In this document: positions 41,015 through 49,472 of the stretch, piece after piece | How positions within the stretch are numbered: the first letter of the stretch is position 1 | How the letters are laid out: every line of letters begins with the position of its first letter | DNA from: Rhizobium grahamii | Lineage (GTDB): Bacteria; Pseudomonadota; Alphaproteobacteria; Rhizobiales; Rhizobiaceae | Direction of reading: 5' to 3' | Length of the DNA stretch: 64,000 nucleotides | Assembly: GCF_009498215.1 (NCBI RefSeq) | Contig: NZ_CP043499.1 | Span: 248,001 to 312,000, forward strand | Position numbers and translations under genes: made by a program | The notes under the pieces: generated by a model | What the model saw: the letters and a program-made list of their open reading frames with translations, nothing else | Databases searched by the model: none | What the model was told of the DNA's origin: nothing

Positions 41015-41286
41015 AAAGCGGTACCCTTCCCAAAAGAGCGACGACGCGGGCGCTCGCGATCCTTCTTACCCTAAGTGCGTCCACGGTCGGCTTGACACTG
41101 GCATTTGGACGCGGCGGCCTCGCTCTCGCCTGCGTGATCGCGGCTATAGCCGCCTGCAAGGTAAGGATAGTGGCGCTCGATTTCCTCGGTTTGCGTAACA
41201 GCCAGGCTACGATGTTTATCGCGATAAGCGGGTGGGCAGCGATCCTGCTGCTAGTTGCGCTAGCCCAGAGACTGCTTTCGTCATAA
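41011..41286 (+). CDS. norF: NorF, small membrane accessory protein of NO reductase
   Basis: The 91-residue protein has three hydrophobic segments: ALAILLTLSASTVGLTLAFG, LALACVIAAIAACKVRIVALDFLGLR and MFIAISGWAAILLLVALA. The VRIVALDFLGLR stretch is typical of NorF. The ATG overlaps the norE stop by 4 bp. A long plus-strand frame that begins at 40543 contains it but is not the gene. Confidence 0.85.
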   Translation: MKSGTLPKRATTRALAILLTLSASTVGLTLAFGRGGLALACVIAAIAACKVRIVALDFLGLRNSQATMFIAISGWAAILLLVALAQRLLSS

Positions 41287-41402
41287 AGGGCAGATCGAAC
41301 TCAAGAAAAAGCATCGCATTGCGATTGACAGAGGAACCCAAAGCGCCATTTCTATGAGCGATCACAACCGGAACGACGGCGTGTTCGAGGAGGAACTGGC
41401 GC

Positions 41403-42116
41403 ATGCGGACAGTCGTGTTGTCGCTCTGTCTTTTGTTTTGGGGTCTAACGACAGCGGTGGCGCAACAGGCGCAGAGCTATCCTTCCGACATGGCGGAACG
41501 AGTGCAGGCATGCACTCCTTGTCATGGACTTCAGGGCCGCGGAACCAACGACCCGTATTTTCCCCGGCTAGGGGGCAAGCCGGCCGGCTATTTGTACAAC
41601 CAGCTTGAGGCCTTCAAGAACGGGCGTCGCAAATATCCGCCCATGAATTACTTGCTCGCGTATCTGACGGACGACTACCTAAGGCAGTTCGCCGAGTATT
41701 TCAGCGACCAGCGTCCCGAGCTTCCAAAGCAGAACCCACCTGAGGTCAGCAAGGAAGTCCTTGACCACGGCCACGCGCTAGTGACGCAGGGCGATCTGGA
41801 TCGGTCCATTCCCGCGTGCGTCGGCTGTCACGGCGGGTCTCTCACTGGGCAGGCGCCTGGAATTCCGGGACTTCTCGGTCTCCGATCGAGCTACATCAGT
41901 GCTCAGCTAGGGGGCTGGCGCTACGGCACCAGAACCGCCAAGGCTCCTGACTGCATGCAGATCGTCGCTGGCCATCTCACTGAAAACGACGTTCGTGCCG
42001 TGGCCGCATACCTGGCCACCCTCTCACAGCCACCCGGCTCGGCTCCGTCCCCTGCTGGATCGTTCGCTCTTCCCTTCGCATGCGGAAGTCAGCCTGATGG
42101 AGGGAAGCAGCAATGA
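41403..42116 (+). CDS. Dihaem cytochrome c (cytochrome c4 type)
   Basis: The 237-residue protein has a signal peptide (SLCLLFWGLTTAVA) and two cytochrome c domains with CTPCH and CVGCH. Met ligands may be in MNYLL and CMQIVAG. It is likely a periplasmic electron carrier for the oxidase encoded downstream. It overlaps the next gene by 4 bp. GGAGGAAC lies ten bases before the start. Confidence 0.85.
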   Translation: MRTVVLSLCLLFWGLTTAVAQQAQSYPSDMAERVQACTPCHGLQGRGTNDPYFPRLGGKPAGYLYNQLEAFKNGRRKYPPMNYLLAYLTDDYLRQFAEYFSDQRPELPKQNPPEVSKEVLDHGHALVTQGDLDRSIPACVGCHGGSLTGQAPGIPGLLGLRSSYISAQLGGWRYGTRTAKAPDCMQIVAGHLTENDVRAVAAYLATLSQPPGSAPSPAGSFALPFACGSQPDGGKQQ

Positions 42117-43378
42117 AGCTGAGGTTGAACGGAAACTCGACCCTGCTAGGGGCGGCGGCTGCCCTTATGCTGGCCCTGCTTCCGGCGGCCGCACAAGATC
42201 CGGCCAGCGATCAACGTTCCGATGTAGTTAAGAAGGGAGAGTATCTTGCACGCGCTGGCGACTGTGTAGCCTGTCATACCGCGCCTGAGGGAAAGGTGTT
42301 CGCTGGTGGACGGGCAATGCCCACGCCGTTTGGGACGTTGTTCGCCTCAAATATTACGCCCGATGCGGAGACGGGAATCGGGAAATGGTCTGCGGATGAA
42401 TTCTACGGAGCCATGCATAGCGGGCGCTTCCCGGACGGAGGCCTTATCTATCCCGCAATGCCGTTTCCATCCTACACGAAGGTCACCCGCGAAGACAGCG
42501 ATGCGATATTCGAATACCTTAAGTCTTTGCCGCCGATCCGGCAGCCAAATAGACCTCACGATCTGAGCTTCCCCTACAACAATCGGTCACTCATCCTCGG
42601 CTGGCGGACGCTCTTCTTCAACGAAGGCGAGTTCAAGCGGAACCCGCAGCAATCCGACGAATGGAACCGCGGTGCGTATCTTGTCGAAGGGCTGGGCCAC
42701 TGCGGTATGTGCCACAGCCCGATCAACGCGCTCGGCGGAACGTCGGAATCAAAGGCATTCCAAGGTGGCCTTATACCTATGCAGGACTGGTACGCGCCGT
42801 CGCTGACGTCGAACAAGGAAGCCGGTCTCGGCGATTGGTCGATCGAAGAGATCTCGGACCTACTTCAGAAGGGAGTGTCGGCACGAGGCGCAGTCTACGG
42901 ACCGATGGCTGAAGTTGTTTACAACAGCCTCCAGTACATGACGGACGAGGACACCCGTGCCATGGCGGTCTATCTGAAGAGCATCGCTCAGGATCAGCCG
43001 GAAGCTCCCAGTTCGTCGGTTAATACTTCCGAGGCCAGTCTGTTGATCAGCCTCGGGAAAACCGTCTACGACCGCGACTGCGCAAGCTGTCATGGGGGAA
43101 AAGGCGAAGGCAAACCGCCACACTATCCACCGCTGGCCGGCAACCAGTCGATCCAGATGGAATCGGCCGTTAACGGGATTCGAATGGTACTGAATGGCGG
43201 CTATCCGCCGGCGACCTTGAAAAACCCGATGCCACACGGAATGCCGCCATTTGCAGTGACGCTCTCCGACGACGAGGTCGCTGCCGTCGTGTCCTATATC
43301 CGTACGGCGTGGGGCAACAGGGGCACGCCGGTGAACGCCGCCGATGCCAACAGACTTAGATCGGCACCACTGGAATGA
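42113..43378 (+). CDS. Trihaem cytochrome c, alcohol/gluconate dehydrogenase cytochrome-subunit type
   Basis: The 421-residue protein has a signal peptide and three haem sites: CVACHTAPEG, CGMCHSPINALGG and CASCHGGKGEG. The second-domain motif HSPxNxxGG and the first-domain layout (GGRAMPTPFGTLFASNITPDAETGIG) are typical of membrane-bound dehydrogenase cytochrome subunits. No dehydrogenase subunit is encoded nearby. It may instead pass electrons from the bc1 complex or quinol to the CuA oxidase. Confidence 0.85.
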   Translation: MKLRLNGNSTLLGAAAALMLALLPAAAQDPASDQRSDVVKKGEYLARAGDCVACHTAPEGKVFAGGRAMPTPFGTLFASNITPDAETGIGKWSADEFYGAMHSGRFPDGGLIYPAMPFPSYTKVTREDSDAIFEYLKSLPPIRQPNRPHDLSFPYNNRSLILGWRTLFFNEGEFKRNPQQSDEWNRGAYLVEGLGHCGMCHSPINALGGTSESKAFQGGLIPMQDWYAPSLTSNKEAGLGDWSIEEISDLLQKGVSARGAVYGPMAEVVYNSLQYMTDEDTRAMAVYLKSIAQDQPEAPSSSVNTSEASLLISLGKTVYDRDCASCHGGKGEGKPPHYPPLAGNQSIQMESAVNGIRMVLNGGYPPATLKNPMPHGMPPFAVTLSDDEVAAVVSYIRTAWGNRGTPVNAADANRLRSAPLE

Positions 43379-43385
43379 GGGTAAG

Positions 43386-43550
43386 ATGCTGAATTCCGAT
43401 CCCGGCGCTCCGCCGGATGATACGGCCGTCGAAGCGATAGTCTCGCGCGGTCCGAAAGGAGCCATTTGGGTCGCAGGCATTGCGACCGCGCTTGTTCTGT
43501 TCATGTGGTTTCTGTTCTACTTCCTTGTTTTCGTCCCTCGGAGCGGATGA
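43386..43550 (+). CDS. Small single-helix membrane protein of the oxidase module
   Basis: The 54-residue protein is polar at first, then has one membrane helix (AIWVAGIATALVLFMWFLFYFLVF). Small single-helix subunits accompany ba3-type oxidases. Its stop overlaps the start of the subunit II gene, in keeping with a structural subunit. No sequence family can be named. Confidence 0.65.
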   Translation: MLNSDPGAPPDDTAVEAIVSRGPKGAIWVAGIATALVLFMWFLFYFLVFVPRSG

Positions 43551-44107
43551 TGGCGACAGTTCATGAAAAGGGCTTGGAAATTGCCGAGCGCGTCGAGCGC
43601 AGGTGGGCGACCATATCAATTCTCATTATCGTCTTTCTTGCTGGGATGGCAGCGTTCGCCGGCATCCACCAGGCGACGATGCCGCAGAGGACCGTCGAAA
43701 CGGTCGACCCTACCACGCTCCATCTCCAGGGAGAGTTCATTGAATCCAATCTTGGAAGCGCGGTCGAGAGCGATGGATCTGTAACGGTCCGAGCGGTGGG
43801 TCAGCAATACTCCTTCTCCCCACCTTGTCTCGTGGTTCCGGCAGGAACACCGATCACATTTCGGGCTACCAGCGCCGACGTCGTGCATGGGCTGCTAGTG
43901 CAAGGTACGAACATCAACACTATGCTGGTGCCCGGCTACGTGTCTGTTCTGCAGGCCTCATTTGCATCGCCGGGCGAACATTTGATGCCCTGTCAGGAAT
44001 TCTGCAGCGTCGGGCACGAGGGAATGTGGGGTAAGGTAAAGGTGATAGACAAACAGGAATTCCTCGCCGAGGTCGCCGACAAGAGGAGATTGTCCTGTGC
44101 TCTTTAA
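43550..44107 (+). CDS. Haem-copper oxidase subunit II with a CuA site
   Basis: The 185-residue protein has one N-terminal membrane helix (ISILIIVFLAGMAAFAG) and a cupredoxin domain. The CuA ligands are seen: His in ADVVHGLLVQG, then CQEFCSVGHEGMWG with two Cys, Glu backbone position, His and Met. This is the short ba3-type subunit II. It takes electrons from cytochrome c. Of two adjacent ATGs, 43550 has the better spacing to GGAG. Confidence 0.9.
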   Translation: MATVHEKGLEIAERVERRWATISILIIVFLAGMAAFAGIHQATMPQRTVETVDPTTLHLQGEFIESNLGSAVESDGSVTVRAVGQQYSFSPPCLVVPAGTPITFRATSADVVHGLLVQGTNINTMLVPGYVSVLQASFASPGEHLMPCQEFCSVGHEGMWGKVKVIDKQEFLAEVADKRRLSCAL

Positions 44108-45719
44108 CCGCAAACTCATTCTGGCGCACTTTTGGCTGGCCTTTGCAGCTTTTGGTGCGGCGCTCCTTCTCGGGGCTTGGCAGATGTACGTCCGCAGCCC
44201 GCTTGCGAACTGGGTGAGCAATCCGGAATGGTACTACCGATCCTTAACGGCTCACGGTACCGTTATGGGGTACGTATTTCCAACCTTGGTCGCCATGGGG
44301 TTCGGGTATGCGATCAGCGAGTCGTCGCTCAAGCAGAAGCTCGTCGGCGCTCGATGGGCCTGGATCGGCTTCTGGCTTATCGCAGTTGGAGCGGTAGTCG
44401 CGATGGTTCCAGTCGCTCTAGGCCTGGCGTCGGTTTTGTACACCTTCTATCCGCCCTTGATCGGTAGTCCGTTCTACTATCTCGGCGTCGTGATGGTGGT
44501 GGTGGGTTCTTGGATCTGGGTAGCGCTGATGTCAGTCAATCTTCGGATCTGGAAGAAGGCGAATCCCGGCGTGCCAGTTCCGCTTCCGATGTTCGCCAAC
44601 GTCGCAGGATCCTACCTGTGGGCCTGGACGGCGGTCGGAGCCGCGTTGGAGCTACTGCTGCAAATCCTCCCAGTGGCATTGGGATTCAAAAATACGATCG
44701 ATGCCGGACTGGCACGTGTCTTCTTCTCGTGGACCCTGCACGCGATCGTGTACTTCTGGCTGATGCCGACCTACATCGCGTATTACACTATCGTGCCGAG
44801 AGCGATCGGCGGTCGCGTGTATAGTGACACCATGGCCCGCATTTCGTTTATCCTTTTCCTCATCGTAGCGATGCCGATCGGCATCCATCATGCCTTTGCG
44901 GATCCTCAGGTCGGCGCCGGTTTCAAATTCATTCACTCAGCATTCACCGCGCTGGTCGCTCTTCCGACCTTGCTTACGGTATTCACCATCTGCGCCTCGG
45001 TCGAAATAGCGGCGCGGGCGCGCGGTGGCACCGGGCCATTCGGTTGGATCAAGGCGCTTCCCTGGCGCAATCCGATGATGCTCGCCGTAACCTTCTCCTT
45101 CGTGATGCTAGGGTTCGGAGGTGCAGGCGGTCTTATCAACATGAGCTACCAGCTTGACACGACGATCCACAACACGCAGTGGATCACCGGTCATTTTCAC
45201 CTGATCTTCGGTGGAGCGATCGTGATCATGTATTTTGCGATCGCTTACGATCTATGGCCCCATCTCACCGGTCGACCCCTTGTCAGTATGGGCATGGTCC
45301 GTCTGCAACTCTGGCTCTGGTTTATTGGGATGATTGTTACGACGTTCCCTTGGCATTACGTCGGGATTCTCGGAATGCCGCGCAGAATGGCATACTTCGA
45401 CTTCACAGAGCCGGCCCTCGCCAACGAAGCTATAACGGTAGTTTTGTCGGCGATCGGCGGCTTCATTCTCGTCGTATCCGGCATCCTCTTCATTACGGTG
45501 CTGGTGCGATCGCAGCTTCGTCCATCCGAACCATCCGAGGAGTACCGGTTCGCGCTCGCGGTACATCCTCCGACCAGGGTACCGGCTCTTCTGAATAGCT
45601 ATGGGCTGTGGGTGGCGCTGATGATCGGGCTGACTGTTACAAACTACGGGTACCCCATCTTGCAGCTCGCTGTCAGAAGCGACACCTCTGTACCCGCAGT
45701 CTATGTTGGAGAGAAGTGA
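44097..45719 (+). CDS. Haem-copper oxidase subunit I, B-family (ba3-like)
   Basis: The 540-residue protein resembles ba3-type oxidases. Ligands read as: low-spin haem His53 (TAHG) and His368; CuB His215 (LHAIVY) and the HH pair His264-His265 (GIHHAFAD); active-site Tyr219; high-spin haem His366 (GHFH). All O2-reductase ligands, including the cross-link Tyr, are present, so O2 reduction is predicted. The gene begins at a GTG overlapping the subunit II end. Its place between norEF and norCBQD is unusual and leaves a role in NO use or detoxification open. Confidence 0.9.
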   Translation: MLFNRKLILAHFWLAFAAFGAALLLGAWQMYVRSPLANWVSNPEWYYRSLTAHGTVMGYVFPTLVAMGFGYAISESSLKQKLVGARWAWIGFWLIAVGAVVAMVPVALGLASVLYTFYPPLIGSPFYYLGVVMVVVGSWIWVALMSVNLRIWKKANPGVPVPLPMFANVAGSYLWAWTAVGAALELLLQILPVALGFKNTIDAGLARVFFSWTLHAIVYFWLMPTYIAYYTIVPRAIGGRVYSDTMARISFILFLIVAMPIGIHHAFADPQVGAGFKFIHSAFTALVALPTLLTVFTICASVEIAARARGGTGPFGWIKALPWRNPMMLAVTFSFVMLGFGGAGGLINMSYQLDTTIHNTQWITGHFHLIFGGAIVIMYFAIAYDLWPHLTGRPLVSMGMVRLQLWLWFIGMIVTTFPWHYVGILGMPRRMAYFDFTEPALANEAITVVLSAIGGFILVVSGILFITVLVRSQLRPSEPSEEYRFALAVHPPTRVPALLNSYGLWVALMIGLTVTNYGYPILQLAVRSDTSVPAVYVGEK

Positions 45720-46531
45720 TGGCCGAGCCGGACCTCGGAAAGATCAACGTCAGATGGACCTTCACCAGCGTCGCGGTGACTGCCGGCCTCTTTGTTGCGT
45801 CGGTGGTCTTGGGGTTCGTGTTGCTTCCGAATCTCGAGGCAGGGCAACAGGCTGCAAGTCTGTGGGACTCGATCTGTCGTGCGGCCGGGGTGCCGCGCGC
45901 GAGCCAGACAGGAGAAACAGTGAAGCCGGAGTATAAGACCTCGCTGGTGAAGATCGCGTCAGCGGTATCAAGCGTCCGCGATGATGCAGCGATAGGTCGT
46001 GGTGCAACGCTGGCGCAGCAATGCGCGATCTGCCACGGACCAACGGGCGTGAGCCGAGCCGACTCCCCTAACCTCGCGGGCCAGTACGCGAGCGTGGTCT
46101 ACAAACAGCTTAGAGACTTTAAAGACGGCGTACGAGTCAACGCAATCATGTCTCCATTTGCGCTGAACCTTTCCGAGCGGGACATGCAGGATCTGGCTGC
46201 CTACTACGCGTACCTTCCAAGGTTGCCAGGCTTCCATCCGGCAGGAGGAAACCCTGTCCCTCGTATCGTGGCAAGCGGAGCACCTATGAGGGGAATCGCT
46301 CCATGCGGGTCCTGTCACGGGAGCATCGAAAATAAGCTCGGAAGCCCGTGGCTGGAAGGTCAATCTGAGCTTTACCTGAAGACTCAGCTTGCGGCATTCG
46401 CCTCCGGCGCCCGTGAGAATGACATCACGAGGCAAATGCGAAACGTCGCTCACGCGATGACTCCAGAGGAAATCGAGGCAGCGGCTAAATATTACGCTAA
46501 CAAGCCGGCACCGGAGCAGGCGACAGAATAG
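45719..46531 (+). CDS. Membrane-anchored dihaem cytochrome c
   Basis: The 270-residue protein has an uncleaved N-terminal helix (TSVAVTAGLFVASVVLGFVLL) and two cytochrome c domains with CAICHGPTG and CGSCHGS. It is similar in form to the cytochrome c4 at 41403. It is the last gene of the oxidase module and starts on the stop of subunit I (ATGA-type overlap). It probably feeds the CuA site. Confidence 0.85.
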   Translation: MAEPDLGKINVRWTFTSVAVTAGLFVASVVLGFVLLPNLEAGQQAASLWDSICRAAGVPRASQTGETVKPEYKTSLVKIASAVSSVRDDAAIGRGATLAQQCAICHGPTGVSRADSPNLAGQYASVVYKQLRDFKDGVRVNAIMSPFALNLSERDMQDLAAYYAYLPRLPGFHPAGGNPVPRIVASGAPMRGIAPCGSCHGSIENKLGSPWLEGQSELYLKTQLAAFASGARENDITRQMRNVAHAMTPEEIEAAAKYYANKPAPEQATE

Positions 46532-46807
46532 CCGATCAAAGGTCGTTTGCGAAATCAAGTCGTCAAGCAGCGGAATCGATTGCATTGATGAACGCGTCTG
46601 CCATCGTGGACAGCCTCTAAGTCCTCATTCACATCGCCCCTTTCCCAGCATAAGAACAGCCTCGCACCATGGCTTTCGGCCAATTGCCTCGCTGATTGCG
46701 AATCCACAAAGACCTCGTTCCGAAAATCACTCATCCCGTGATGACGAGCCACTGTGCTCGATTTCCGACGTCAAGGCGGCTCCGCCAATGACATGAAAGG
46801 ATGATCG

Positions 46808-47260
46808 ATGGCTGAACGCCTCACTAAAACCGCCGCCCGAAACGTGTTCTACGGCGGCTCCGCATTCTTCTTCGCAATTTTCTTGGGCCTCACGGCCCAT
46901 AGTCACTACTACATCCGGACTGTGTCTACGGACGAGGCAACCCTTACCGACGGCGTGGCCCGCGGAAAGCGTATCTGGGAAAAGAACGCTTGCATCAACT
47001 GCCACACCCTCGATGGCGAGGGCGCCTACTTCGCGCCGGAGCTGTCGAACGTCTGGATACGCTGGGGCGGCGACAAAGATCCCGCAAGCGCTCGTGATGC
47101 ACTTCACTCCTGGATGGGGGCTCAGCCCTCTGGCATCGAGGGCCGCCGGCAGATGCCGCAGTTCAATCTGACCGACCAGGAAGTAAACGATCTCGCCGAC
47201 TTCCTCGAGTGGGTCAGCAAGACCAAGACGCAAAACTGGCCGCCGAACCAGGCCGGCTGA
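46808..47260 (+). CDS. norC: NorC, cytochrome c subunit of NO reductase
   Basis: The 150-residue protein has an N-terminal membrane anchor (AFFFAIFLGLTAHSHYYI) and one haem site in KNACINCHTLDGEGAYFAPEL, a very characteristic NorC region. Met in MPQFNLTDQEVNDLADFLEWV is the likely sixth ligand. It passes electrons to NorB. The 276 bp before it hold no clear gene and no strong FNR box. Confidence 0.95.
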   Translation: MAERLTKTAARNVFYGGSAFFFAIFLGLTAHSHYYIRTVSTDEATLTDGVARGKRIWEKNACINCHTLDGEGAYFAPELSNVWIRWGGDKDPASARDALHSWMGAQPSGIEGRRQMPQFNLTDQEVNDLADFLEWVSKTKTQNWPPNQAG

Positions 47261-47282
47261 GCGAGGCAGAGGGACAATCAAT

Positions 47283-48623
47283 ATGAAATACAAAACTCAA
47301 AGCGTGGCCATGCTCTACTTCTACGGAGCCCTCGGCCTCTTTATGGCGCAGCTACTCTTCGGCGTCATCGCGGGCACGATCTACGTGCTTCCGAACACTC
47401 TATCTGTCGTCCTTCCCTTCAACATCGTCCGAATGATCCATACGAACGCGTTGATCATCTGGCTTCTGATGGGCTTCATGGGTACGACATACTTCCTCAT
47501 CCCGGAGGAGTGTGAAACTGAGCTCTACAGTCCGAAACTGGCGATCGCCCAGTTCTGGATTTTTCTGGTGGCCGCTGCGGTCGCAGTAGTTGGTTACTTA
47601 TTCCACATTCACGAAGGCCGCGAGTTTCTCGAGCAGCCATTCGCAATCAAAGTGGGCATCGTCATCGTCGCGCTGATGTTCCTTTTCAACATCACCATGA
47701 CGGCGCTCAAGGGCCGCAAAACGACGATTACCAACATCCTGCTATTCGGGCTCTGGGGCGTCGCGATCTTCTTCCTTTTCGCTTTCTATAACCCGGTCAA
47801 TCTTGCGCTCGACAAGATGTACTGGTGGTACGTTGTCCATCTCTGGGTAGAAGGCGTTTGGGAACTGATCATGGCGTCGGTTCTTGCGTTCCTGATGATC
47901 AAGCTGAACGGCATCGACCGCGAAGTCATCGAAAAATGGCTCTACGTCATCGTTGGCCTAGCCCTGTTCTCGGGTATCCTCGGCACGGGCCATCACTTCT
48001 ACTGGATCGGCGCTCCCGGATACTGGCAGTGGATTGGTTCGCTCTTCTCTACGTTGGAAGTCGCCCCGTTCTTCACAATGGTCGTCTTCACCTTCGTTAT
48101 GACGTGGCGGGCCGGCCGCAAACATGAGAACAAGGCTGCGATCCTATGGTCGATCGGATGCTCGGTCATGGCGTTCTTCGGCGCGGGCGTGTGGGGCTTC
48201 CTGCATACGCTGTCGTCTGTGAACTACTACACCCACGGCACGCAGGTTACCGCAGCTCACGGCCATCTCGCTTTCTTCGGCGCCTACGTAATGCTGAACC
48301 TTGCCGCGATGGCCTACGCCATTCCTCAGATCCGAGGTCGCGCGCCCTACAATCAGTGGCTCTCGATTAGCAGCTTCTGGATCATGTGCGGCGCCATGTC
48401 GGTCATGACTTTCGCGCTGACGTTCGCCGGCGTTATCCAAGTTCACCTGCAGCGCGTGCTTGGCGAATCCTACATGGACGTCCAAGACCAGCTCGCGCTG
48501 TTCTATTGGATCAGACTTGGCTCGGGCGTGTTCGTCTTCGTCAGCGCCATCATGTTTATCTGGTCGGTGCTAGTTCCAGGTCGCGCTCGCCTTCCAAACA
48601 TTGCAGCTCAGCCCGCCGAATAG
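47283..48623 (+). CDS. norB: NorB, catalytic subunit of cytochrome c-dependent NO reductase
   Basis: The 446-residue protein has twelve helices. Family stretches include NIVRMIHTNALIIWLLMGFMGTTYFLIPEE, VHLWVEGVWELIMASVLAF with the FeB-site Glu, GTGHHFYWIGAPGYWQWIG and AAHGHLAFFGAYVMLNLAAM. It reduces two NO to N2O. It lacks the long N-terminal extension of quinol-dependent qNOR, in line with NorC beside it. Confidence 0.97.
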   Translation: MKYKTQSVAMLYFYGALGLFMAQLLFGVIAGTIYVLPNTLSVVLPFNIVRMIHTNALIIWLLMGFMGTTYFLIPEECETELYSPKLAIAQFWIFLVAAAVAVVGYLFHIHEGREFLEQPFAIKVGIVIVALMFLFNITMTALKGRKTTITNILLFGLWGVAIFFLFAFYNPVNLALDKMYWWYVVHLWVEGVWELIMASVLAFLMIKLNGIDREVIEKWLYVIVGLALFSGILGTGHHFYWIGAPGYWQWIGSLFSTLEVAPFFTMVVFTFVMTWRAGRKHENKAAILWSIGCSVMAFFGAGVWGFLHTLSSVNYYTHGTQVTAAHGHLAFFGAYVMLNLAAMAYAIPQIRGRAPYNQWLSISSFWIMCGAMSVMTFALTFAGVIQVHLQRVLGESYMDVQDQLALFYWIRLGSGVFVFVSAIMFIWSVLVPGRARLPNIAAQPAE

Positions 48624-48629
48624 GCGGGC
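48611..48629 (+). terminator. Hairpin at the norB stop codon
   Basis: GCCCGCC (48611-48617) pairs with GGCGGGC (48623-48629) across a GAATA loop that holds the norB TAG stop. It is followed by CTTTCCC. It could be a partial terminator or a 3' stability element that lowers norQD expression relative to norCB. Confidence 0.5.
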
Positions 48630-48650
48630 CTTTCCCTACTGGAGACTGAA

Positions 48651-49463
48651 ATGACAATAGCTCTGAACTTCCCACTGACGCCGAAGTCGGAAATCCCTCA
48701 TTACTCCCCGCAAGGCAACGAATGCGCCCTCTTCGAGAGCGCGTGGACTCGGCAGTTGCCGGTGCTGCTGAAGGGGCCGACCGGCTGCGGAAAAACGCGG
48801 TTCGTCCAGCATATGGCTGCGAAGCTGGGACTTCCAGTTTCGACAGTCTCCTGCCACGACGACCTTACGGCCGCTGACCTGACTGGCCGCTATCTCCTGA
48901 AGGGCGGCGAGACGGTCTGGGTCGACGGCCCGTTGACGAGGGCAGTGCGAAACGGTGGGATTTGCTACCTCGACGAGATCGTCGAGGCACGAAAGGACGT
49001 CGCCGTCGTTCTCCATCCTTTGACGGACGACCGCCGAATCCTTCCTCTGGAGCGGACGGGCGAAATTCTCGAAGCGCAGCCGGCCTTCATGGTCGTCGTC
49101 TCTTACAATCCGGGCTACCAGAACTTGATGAAGGCTCTGAAGCCGAGCACGCGCCAGAGGTTCGTCTCGATCGAGTTCGACTTCCTCCCGCGGGACAAGG
49201 AAATCACTACTGTCGCGATCGAAAGCGGACTTTCGGAAGCCAAAGTCGCCCCGCTGGTCGATCTCGCTCGACGACTCCGCATTCTGAAAGGGCAGGACAT
49301 CGAAGAGGGCGTCTCCACCCGTCTCCTCATCTACTGCGCGACATTGATCGAAGCCGGCATGCCGGTCGCAGACGCCGTTCGCGCAGCTATCGTGGAGCCG
49401 CTCACGGACGAACCGGACGTGAAGGCCGCACTCCTTGAAGTGGCCAAGGCGATGTTTGCATAG
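48651..49463 (+). CDS. norQ: NorQ, AAA+ ATPase for NO reductase maturation
   Basis: The 270-residue protein is an MoxR-type AAA+ ATPase. Walker A is GPTGCGKTRF, Walker B is GGICYLDEIVEA, and SYNPGYQN is a sensor-like segment. NorQ with NorD inserts the non-haem iron of NorB. It starts 27 bp after norB and is followed by norD after 9 bp. Confidence 0.93.
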   Translation: MTIALNFPLTPKSEIPHYSPQGNECALFESAWTRQLPVLLKGPTGCGKTRFVQHMAAKLGLPVSTVSCHDDLTAADLTGRYLLKGGETVWVDGPLTRAVRNGGICYLDEIVEARKDVAVVLHPLTDDRRILPLERTGEILEAQPAFMVVVSYNPGYQNLMKALKPSTRQRFVSIEFDFLPRDKEITTVAIESGLSEAKVAPLVDLARRLRILKGQDIEEGVSTRLLIYCATLIEAGMPVADAVRAAIVEPLTDEPDVKAALLEVAKAMFA

Positions 49464-49472
49464 GATCTAAAC

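Noticed and set aside
40543..41286. 247-codon plus-strand frame
   Set aside because: Its first part is antiframe to norE; only the last 91 codons (NorF, from 41011) are real.
44097..45719. Subunit I as a quinol- or cytochrome-c NO reductase of the NorB type
   Set aside because: It has the full oxidase ligand set including the active-site Tyr and a CuA subunit partner, and lacks the NorB FeB Glu pattern; a separate clear norB follows.
46555..46752. 65-codon minus-strand frame before norC
   Set aside because: No ribosome site and no family; likely chance.
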